DNA of 64,000 bases from Theocolax elegans (Eukaryota; Arthropoda; Insecta; Hymenoptera; Cerocephalidae): NCBI GenBank assembly GCA_026168455.1, contig CM047431.1, forward strand, positions 13,938,183 through 14,002,182, in the 5' to 3' direction. How positions within the stretch are numbered: the stretch's first letter is position 1; every line of letters starts with the position of its first letter. Positions 58,162 to 64,000 of the stretch are shown one piece after another. Both the position numbers and the translations under genes were made by a program. Under the pieces are notes generated by a model. It made no database searches, was not told the origin of the DNA, and saw only the letters and a program-made list of their open reading frames with translations.

Positions 58162-58959
58162 CTAGTCTTGTTTAAAGTTTCGGTCCTTTCGCTGTATCTT
58201 CATACGGATGTTGCTACAATATTCGGGGTTCAATTCCCGCTTATTTAAATGTTCGTTTGGTCTGGTTCTATTTTGGTCTGTAGTGCCTCGCCTAACTTGT
58301 TTGCAGAATCGTACGTGGTCTAGGAAGTTTTTTCCATTGACCTGTCTACCGCATTGATAGTGAATCCTTTTCAATGGTCCGTTGTATCTGGTTAACGCCT
58401 GAGGTCCAACATGTTTTGGTTTAAACCGTCTTTCCCTTTGGACCGCTTGGTTTGCTGCCTCATTGTGAAAAAAACAAATGAATGCCATTCTTCCGTTATT
58501 TGTTTGTTCAATTAAATGGACATATTCTATGTCCCCGTGATTGGAGAAGGTGTCGTAGATGTCTTGATCGGGTAAATGGTCTGGTACTAGGATGTGAATG
58601 CGCCTTCCTGATTCGTCCACCACTTGGCGCACCTTGTTTTCTGGTTCTTTGAACTCTCGTCCGACCGATATCAGCGACTCATCGGTCGATTGAGTTTCAT
58701 ATTCTTGGTCATTTTTTTTGGTCTTAGTTGTGGTCGCTGGTTTCAATTTTCCATATTCCTCCGCATTCTTGGCACTTTCTTCCTGTTTGAAAGTTACATA
58801 AGCTATACCAGCTGGTATCTGATCTAATTTTATTTCTAAAATTTCTCCGAAGCGGACGAATAGGTCGAAGATTGCTCCTATATTTAAAGGTATGTTGAGA
58901 ATGAGGATCAGTTGGTTTAGTGCTCCTGCTGAGCGGAAGGTTGCTTTCACAGATTCCAT
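58162..58959 (-). CDS. Accessory ORF-2 of gypsy-B: two RRM-like domains + C..H..C motif
   Basis: 265 codons from ATG at 58959. Residues ~15-70 have an RRM-like pattern: LILILNIP (RNP2-like), then AGIAYVTF (RNP1-like, 50-57). A charged linker follows. Residues ~119-178 form a second RRM: IHILVPDHL (RNP2-like), SNHGDIEYVHLI, and GRMAFICFF (RNP1-like, 156-164). Then LKRIHYQC...LDHVRFC has Cys203, His215 and Cys219 as possible metal ligands, and the tail is basic (QRKDRNFKQD). It lies 195 bp downstream of the other accessory ORF and ~340 bp before the polypurine tract. The shared RIH..C...H...C block suggests paralogy with that ORF. Predicted RNA-binding protein; function unknown. Confidence 0.75.
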   Translation of the reverse strand: MESVKATFRSAGALNQLILILNIPLNIGAIFDLFVRFGEILEIKLDQIPAGIAYVTFKQEESAKNAEEYGKLKPATTTKTKKNDQEYETQSTDESLISVGREFKEPENKVRQVVDESGRRIHILVPDHLPDQDIYDTFSNHGDIEYVHLIEQTNNGRMAFICFFHNEAANQAVQRERRFKPKHVGPQALTRYNGPLKRIHYQCGRQVNGKNFLDHVRFCKQVRRGTTDQNRTRPNEHLNKRELNPEYCSNIRMKIQRKDRNFKQD

Positions 58960-59154
58960 TTTGGTTATCCTGTGTAACAGAAAGCAAATAAGACAATATA
59001 TTATAGATATGTAAATAGAAATTTATTTTATTTAGTGTGAGCATGCTTGAATGGTTAGAGAAAAAGGAAAGAAAAAAAAAGATAGAAATAAAGAAGAGAG
59101 GGAATTGCCATTGGTGTTAGTAAATGTGGAAGCTTTTTGGTCATTTTGGTCAAG

Positions 59155-60186
59155 TTAATTTTGGTCACTTTGGTCAATATCTATTAAGTTTTCAGTGGTT
59201 CCAAGCTCCGCTGCTTCTGGTTGCATTTGCATGAGCTGTAAATGTTCTCGAATTGTATTGACTTCTTCATCGGTTACATCTGGTTGTATTCTTCTTCTTT
59301 TTGGCTTTTCAACGTCTATGAGGTTAGCATTTTCACATAATACTCCTTCGAACGGATCTGCTTTGATTTCTGTTTCTAAATGAACAGGCTTGGGGCCTTG
59401 TTCCATTAAGTCCCCTGTGATAATATGTTTTCCTAGCTTCCAGATTATGGGGGAGCCTGGTTGGACCTCAGGTTCTCGCCACGAATAATCGACAACTTCT
59501 GTTTTTTCTACAACTTCATTGCTTAGGCGCCATGTTCCTGGGTCTCTTCTTATGTTTCTTAATTCCGTCTGTTTCTGGCATATTTCTTCGTGATGGTGAT
59601 AGGTGCTGCTGCTGACTAACCGTTTGCAAAGTGGATGAATACGTTTTTCTAATCTGGGTGGATTTTTCCATTTATCCTTACTTAATTTCCGTGGTTCCGA
59701 TATGAAAGCTCCGTATCTGGGGTGGCTTCGTTCCAGTGCTTCTTTTGTGTCCCTCGGGTCCAAGTATCTTACGTAACCGTAAAGACCTCGTCCTTTTTGG
59801 TCAGTAGTTGTGTATAGGTAATCTAATACTCCGAATTTTTCAAATTCTAAAAAGAAAGTTTCCTCGCTGATTGCGGGAGGTATTTTACAGAATAATCTGG
59901 TCCTGTCCTGTTTCTCCGTGATATATTCTTTTGGTCTTGTCATAATAGGCGTTAGCTCGTTCAATAATTTTACTTTTTCTTCTTCTTTCATAAGCGTCGC
60001 TCTGAACATATGATTTGGCCAGCCCTGTTTCACAATTTCGATCTTGTCCAATGGTCCATAATTTGATTCTATCCACTTGGCAGCTTCCCCAAGTGGTGTT
60101 GGTTTTTTCGCCGAGATTAGTATATTATTATCAGAAAGTTGTAGTTGGAAATCGAATCCGTATCTTGTATTTGATCCGTTTGCCAT
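59155..60186 (-). CDS. Accessory ORF-1 of gypsy-B: RRM-like protein + C..H..C motif
   Basis: 343 codons from ATG at 60186, 164 bp after env. Residues ~11-80 look like a degenerate first RRM (FQLQLSDNNILISAKK... then HMFRATLM). Residues ~96-150 are a clearer RRM: TRLFCKIP (RNP2-like), EFEKFGVLDYLYT, and KGRGLYGYVRY (RNP1-like, 131-141). Next KRIHPLC...HHHEEIC places Cys187, His197-199 and Cys203 as possible ligands, matching the end of the other accessory protein. The last ~130 residues are acidic and Pro-rich, possibly an interaction tail. No signal peptide or membrane segment. RNA-binding is a prediction from pattern; no homologue is known to me. Confidence 0.75.
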   Translation of the reverse strand: MANGSNTRYGFDFQLQLSDNNILISAKKPTPLGEAAKWIESNYGPLDKIEIVKQGWPNHMFRATLMKEEEKVKLLNELTPIMTRPKEYITEKQDRTRLFCKIPPAISEETFFLEFEKFGVLDYLYTTTDQKGRGLYGYVRYLDPRDTKEALERSHPRYGAFISEPRKLSKDKWKNPPRLEKRIHPLCKRLVSSSTYHHHEEICQKQTELRNIRRDPGTWRLSNEVVEKTEVVDYSWREPEVQPGSPIIWKLGKHIITGDLMEQGPKPVHLETEIKADPFEGVLCENANLIDVEKPKRRRIQPDVTDEEVNTIREHLQLMQMQPEAAELGTTENLIDIDQSDQN

Positions 60187-60350
60187 TACTATTTTTTTTT
60201 TATTTTTTTATTATTTATTTTTATTTTTGGTCGATATCTGTAATCATAAAATTTCAATTAATTTCTGTATTTCTGATGGGGTGAGTTGATGTTAATGGTG
60301 ACCAAATGTGTTATGACTCTTGTGTTTCTTTTTATGCTATAGGCTTATAG

Positions 60351-62339
60351 TTAGTCTAATTCTGCTGATTGTTTGGGTAATGCGTCAGATTGAGAATGGT
60401 GTAGATTAGTTGGGATAGAAGCGTAATGGGAATTTTCAGGAACAATAAAAATAGTATCAGTACTATGGTCTCGTCGTCGGTCATCTGTCCGTGGTGCTAC
60501 CTTTGTTAGGGTATTAGATTTAGTTGAGGTCCTTTTAGATTTAACCTTAGTGTTAACCCAATAACCAACTAATGATATGAGGGTTAAAATTAATAAAATG
60601 TGCAATGAAAAGCTTCCAAATGTCCAATAACTATAATGATTTTGACTTCTCTTGTGCTGCCTGATTTGGTCCAGCCTTGTTGATATATCAATCAACTTTT
60701 CTTCCTTATCTTTCCAGAGTGGGTGGTCAAAGGTTAGTTCCTTGATTACGTCCAGTTTGTCAGTTTCGTCGTCATGATGTTTAAAAATTGGGTACAGGTT
60801 TGCAATTTGTAAGTTAATATCTGGTTTGTAAATGTATCTATTCGGGTTTCTCGATTTTTCAATAATGATTAAGGTAACTCGGTCTGTGTGTCCGGTGCAG
60901 GTTGGTGCAATCCTTAATATTCCAACTCCTTTTAGGGTCGTAATTATGTCTGGTTTTTCTGGACATGTGATTCTTAGCATTTCTGGTTTGGCTGCAGAAA
61001 ATAGCCATGCTTCATCTTCTTGTAGGTACTTCCATTTAGTTTCAAGGTTGTGATGGTATATAATTTCACAAGTTTTTAAGTTTTTGATATTTGGTCTCAT
61101 CAGCATTGACAATTCGCAATCATCTTGAATTGATGCTTCCTTGAGTGGTTCTTTTAATGAACAAATATGTCCGTAGATTAAGTGTCGGCAATCGTTGAGT
61201 ACGTCATAATTCACTTTGAGATATTGTTTATGGTCCTCGCTCACTATTATGTAAGAATGGCTCGTTTTAACGTAGGCGAATCCGATAGTTTTATTTTCTA
61301 TTTCCTGTGGTACAGCCAAAGAATGTATTTTATACAAATTAAATGAATTTTGATCTACTAGCGGTAGGTGTAAGGTGGCTAATACTTGTCCGTTATGGTA
61401 GCTCGTAGTAATATCAGCTATGTTAGAAATTTCTTCTGCTTGTAGGTGTTGATAAGGAATGGGTAATTTAAAATAATTCATTTCTCGATGAATATCGTCT
61501 ACTATTTGTCTGATTAGATTGGTTTTCAACAATCGCGGATGTATTTCTTTTCGCCTTAAAGATTGAAGAATTTCTAAAAATTCTTTATTGCTATTTATTA
61601 GATGGTCGAAAATGGCTTCAACTTTTCTTGCGTAATTCATAAATTCTAGAACGTAATCGATGTGTTCTTCTTTGGTGGCTAATCCTCCTACTCTATCCTT
61701 AATAATTTTTACTAAAGTTTGTAAAGTTTTTGAATGTTGATTTGTAACGTTGTATAGATGGTCTAGTGAAGTATTAATTATATGGGTTTTTTTATTACTT
61801 AGATTAATTATTTCCTTTTGGTCTTCATAAATTTGGTCTATGTTGTTATTGATTTCATCTATTTCTTCCATGGTTGCTGTTCCGAAGAGGCTTTTGCTAA
61901 CGCTTCCTATAATTCCTAACGGCGCTGATCGTCTTCTTCTGATGGTGTATGGTGTACCTTTGTCGTTCTTTGGTGTATATTTTAAGTCTGAGAATACGAT
62001 ATTTATTTCTTTTTGGAGTTCTCGAAGAGTGTTATTTTTTATGTTGATTAACTCTTGGTCCAGTGACATGTCACATTTCCAGGTAAAAATAGCATTTTTA
62101 CATTGTAAATAAACTTGGTCGTCAATTTTGAGACCTGAGTGGTTATTTAAAAATTTCTCGGCATCGATATAGATTGCTATTTGCCAATCTGCTTTCTTTA
62201 TTCTTAAATTTCCTATTCTTTCATAATATATTCCGGATATTGAGTTTAATTTCTCTATGTCATAAGGGTCATTTGTCATGGTCACTGTCCGTAAGAGTAA
62301 AGGTAAAAGTAAGAATGTGTAGACTGTGGATATTTTCAT
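60351..62339 (-). CDS. env: gypsy-B envelope, baculovirus-F-like fusion protein
   Basis: 662 codons, intact. An N-terminal signal peptide (~1-22, Leu-rich) is followed by an ectodomain with a furin-type RRRR at 134-137. Directly after the site is a Gly/Ala-rich fusion-peptide-like stretch (GIIGSVSKSLFG), as in the F-like Env of insect errantiviruses. A helical region with Asn-linked glycosylation sites follows, then a Cys-containing central part, a hydrophobic anchor at ~572-594 and a ~68-residue cytoplasmic tail. It starts 36 bp after the pol stop, so expression from a spliced RNA is expected from the family. No stop, shift or missing hallmark seen. Confidence 0.92.
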   Translation of the reverse strand: MKISTVYTFLLLPLLLRTVTMTNDPYDIEKLNSISGIYYERIGNLRIKKADWQIAIYIDAEKFLNNHSGLKIDDQVYLQCKNAIFTWKCDMSLDQELINIKNNTLRELQKEINIVFSDLKYTPKNDKGTPYTIRRRRSAPLGIIGSVSKSLFGTATMEEIDEINNNIDQIYEDQKEIINLSNKKTHIINTSLDHLYNVTNQHSKTLQTLVKIIKDRVGGLATKEEHIDYVLEFMNYARKVEAIFDHLINSNKEFLEILQSLRRKEIHPRLLKTNLIRQIVDDIHREMNYFKLPIPYQHLQAEEISNIADITTSYHNGQVLATLHLPLVDQNSFNLYKIHSLAVPQEIENKTIGFAYVKTSHSYIIVSEDHKQYLKVNYDVLNDCRHLIYGHICSLKEPLKEASIQDDCELSMLMRPNIKNLKTCEIIYHHNLETKWKYLQEDEAWLFSAAKPEMLRITCPEKPDIITTLKGVGILRIAPTCTGHTDRVTLIIIEKSRNPNRYIYKPDINLQIANLYPIFKHHDDETDKLDVIKELTFDHPLWKDKEEKLIDISTRLDQIRQHKRSQNHYSYWTFGSFSLHILLILTLISLVGYWVNTKVKSKRTSTKSNTLTKVAPRTDDRRRDHSTDTIFIVPENSHYASIPTNLHHSQSDALPKQSAELD

Positions 62340-62375
62340 TGTAAGAGAAATAGCTGGAAAACAGAAAATAATAAT

Positions 62376-64000
62376 TTATTTGATAAGAGTTTTGCGTATG
62401 GGGGCGGGTTTTAATTTATTAATATGTTTTCGGATTCTTTTTCCATTGGGTAGTTCTAATATGACATTGCTGCGCCCTAATATTTCAATAATTTTTAAGG
62501 GTTTCTTATAATATGAGTCAAATTTAGATGTTCGCGGTTCATTCAATATATATGCATAATCACCTATTTTCGCATCAAACGGTTTCGTCTTCCTATCATA
62601 TCTCTCTTTCGACTTATACTTGGCTTTAATCTGGTTTTTACCGGCTTTAATTCGTACTTCATTTAGTCGTGTAATTAAATCACGTAAAAACGAATTGTAT
62701 GTATGTAATTTTTCATGATTTGGAATATACATTGGGAATCGAGCTATTTTTCCGAATACTAATTCGTAGGGGGTGTAGTTAGTGGCAGAATGCACGCTAG
62801 TATTGTAAGTAAATATGGCAAAGGGTATCAATCTGTCCCAATCATCAAAATTTTCTGAATAACATTTTAGAAAATCCATTAGTGGTGCATGGCTTCTTTC
62901 TAATTGGCCATTAGTTTGTGGTCGGTATCCGGACGTGGTCAAATGGTTTATTTTAAATGTTTGTAGCATAGTTTCCACTATCTCTGATAAGAAACTTGTT
63001 CCTCGATCTGATAAAATTGCTCTTGGGGCTCCAAATTGACAAATTAAATGTCTGGCTAGTGCGTCAGCTATAGTCGTCGCTCTAAGGTTCGGGATCGGCA
63101 CTGCTATTAGATATTTGGTCAGATTGCATTGCATGGTTAATATGTGGCAATTTCCTTGAGGTGTCGTTCTTAATTTCCCCACGGTGTCAATAGATACCTT
63201 GTCGAAAGCGTCTATAGGAGTGTCGGTTATTATCATTGGTTCTCTTGTTTTTATTCGGTCTAGTTTCTTTTCTTGACAGTCCGGACAAGTTCGAATGTAA
63301 TCTAGTATATCGTTTCTCATTCTCGGCCAGTAAAATCTTTCTCTAATTTTCTGGTACGTTTGATTTACTCCTTTGTGTCCTCCTATCAAACTGTCATGCA
63401 ATGTTGATATAATATTTTGCCTTTCTTCAGTCGATGGTAGTTCTACTTTTCCGTAACACATGGTAATTTTTATAGGTGAGTGTTCGAATATGTTGTATAA
63501 TATTTCAGTCAATAATCCGGGTTCAAGGACATCGGTAAAATCACCTTTTCTAGCTATTCGAAAGCTATGTAAATTTTTTTGAATTAAAATAGCTTTTAAA
63601 TTTCGAAGGGTTGTTTTTAATACGCTTACTTCTAAAGAGTCATAATGTTTATCTTTTATAACTAATGAAAAAATGTTATGATTTTTATATGGCGTGACTA
63701 AAATTTGGCCTATTTTGGGTCGTTTATATTTAAGAGTCTTTAGATCTATTCCTTCTATTTCACTTAATAACGTTATAGTTGAGTTGCTTGCTTCGCAATC
63801 TCGGGAAATAAAATGCACTAAATTATCTCGTTTATACATTAAGCATTGTCGGGTCGTGATTAAATTATTTTTCATAAGTATTGGTAAATCTGATAATGGT
63901 TCCGATTCACTGATAACTATATCGTTTTCGCTAAGCGGTTTATACTGATTAATGGGTCCTTGTGGTGGAGGTATTGGGTAAAATATTGGGAAGTCAATTT
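62376..64000 (-). CDS. pol: gypsy-B pol, integrase part (5' partial)
   Basis: The frame is open from the window edge to the stop at 62376, so the gene continues outside. A Pro/Gln/Ser linker comes first. The integrase zinc domain has HDSLIGGHKGVNQ...RTCPDCQ (HHCC). The core has Asp in VSIDTVGK, Asp in AILSDRGTSF and Glu in NGQLERSHAPL. The C-terminal part has GDYAYILNEP...KKPLKIIEILG. Sequence style (TDTP, QCNLTKY, YDRK) parallels the gypsy-A integrase, so both belong to related gypsy lineages. It joins element DNA to the host genome. Confidence 0.92.
   Translation of the reverse strand, partial: IDFPIFYPIPPPQGPINQYKPLSENDIVISESEPLSDLPILMKNNLITTRQCLMYKRDNLVHFISRDCEASNSTITLLSEIEGIDLKTLKYKRPKIGQILVTPYKNHNIFSLVIKDKHYDSLEVSVLKTTLRNLKAILIQKNLHSFRIARKGDFTDVLEPGLLTEILYNIFEHSPIKITMCYGKVELPSTEERQNIISTLHDSLIGGHKGVNQTYQKIRERFYWPRMRNDILDYIRTCPDCQEKKLDRIKTREPMIITDTPIDAFDKVSIDTVGKLRTTPQGNCHILTMQCNLTKYLIAVPIPNLRATTIADALARHLICQFGAPRAILSDRGTSFLSEIVETMLQTFKINHLTTSGYRPQTNGQLERSHAPLMDFLKCYSENFDDWDRLIPFAIFTYNTSVHSATNYTPYELVFGKIARFPMYIPNHEKLHTYNSFLRDLITRLNEVRIKAGKNQIKAKYKSKERYDRKTKPFDAKIGDYAYILNEPRTSKFDSYYKKPLKIIEILGRSNVILELPNGKRIRKHINKLKPAPIRKTLIK

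Larger units (their letters stand above)
57193..64000 (-). mobile_element. gypsy-B: env-bearing Ty3/gypsy element, 3' part
   Basis: On the minus strand the order is the end of pol (integrase), env, an RRM-type ORF, a second RRM-type ORF, polypurine tract and 3' LTR. All four ORFs are open without frameshifts. The element is inserted into the satellite at TATTGCTAAG. The 5' LTR, gag and protease-RT lie beyond the window, so target duplication and LTR identity cannot be checked. The pol-env layout with an F-like envelope is that of errantiviruses. The two downstream ORFs are not part of the usual three-gene plan. Confidence 0.92.

Noticed and set aside
58162..60186. Reading the two accessory ORFs of gypsy-B as a displaced gag
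   Set aside because: They lie 3' of env next to the polypurine tract and lack capsid-like and CCHC knuckle patterns; gag should be 5' of pol outside the window.

Overview
The window is AT-rich, repeat-dominated eukaryotic nuclear DNA. The repertoire (a CR1/L2-like LINE, a copia element primed from the anticodon region of initiator tRNA-Met, Ty3/gypsy elements including one with a baculovirus-F-like env, a BED-finger hAT, Tc1/mariner and hAT MITEs, a Helitron relic and abundant CT/GA microsatellites) suggests an insect. A hymenopteran is my guess, not something the sequence proves. I found no convincing intact host gene. One splice-consistent block on the minus strand (22852-24103) is the only candidate.

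Layout. 1-7.2 kb: a graveyard of palindromic or foldback elements. These are a large one with ~1.1 kb inverted arms (about 1092-4275) carrying a 104-bp hAT-type MITE with a perfect 8-bp target duplication, a 167-bp MITE, and two neighbouring ~1-kb palindromes of one family. 7.2-14.4 kb: mostly unassignable AT-rich DNA with two local tandem repeats. 14.48-19.47 kb: a full-length LINE set inside a CT microsatellite. 19.5-24.8 kb: a Helitron helicase relic, nested MITEs and a possible spliced transcript. 24.84-39.66 kb: a 14.8-kb Ty3/gypsy element (gypsy-A) with almost identical 1.72-kb LTRs, inserted into a ~100-bp Tc1-type MITE. 40.59-45.37 kb: a complete but mutated copia element on the minus strand. 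46.1-48.3 kb: a decayed hAT transposase on the minus strand with a recognisable intron. 48.6-49.1 kb: a second LINE fragment, again next to a CT tract and cut by a 100-N gap. 49.2-57.2 kb: a satellite built from ~69-bp and ~128-bp modules in higher-order units. 57.2-64 kb: the 3' half of an env-bearing gypsy element (gypsy-B, minus strand), inserted in the satellite and running off the window.

The most interesting object is gypsy-B. After an intact pol end and an intact env, it carries two further intact ORFs between env and the 3' LTR. Both look like proteins with two RRM-type RNA-binding folds followed by a C...H...C motif, and they look like paralogues of each other. I know of no described errantivirus-like element with this gag-pol-env-RRM-RRM layout. 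A role in handling element RNA (export, splicing choice or packaging) is inference. Other points of note: the LINE has ORF1 and ORF2 in the same frame separated by one TGA, with no usable ATG for ORF2; gypsy-A has a ~75-bp x17 tandem array in its long 3' region and a 4 x 30-residue repeat in its pol; and the satellite shows nested higher-order periodicities of about 521 and 1885 bp.
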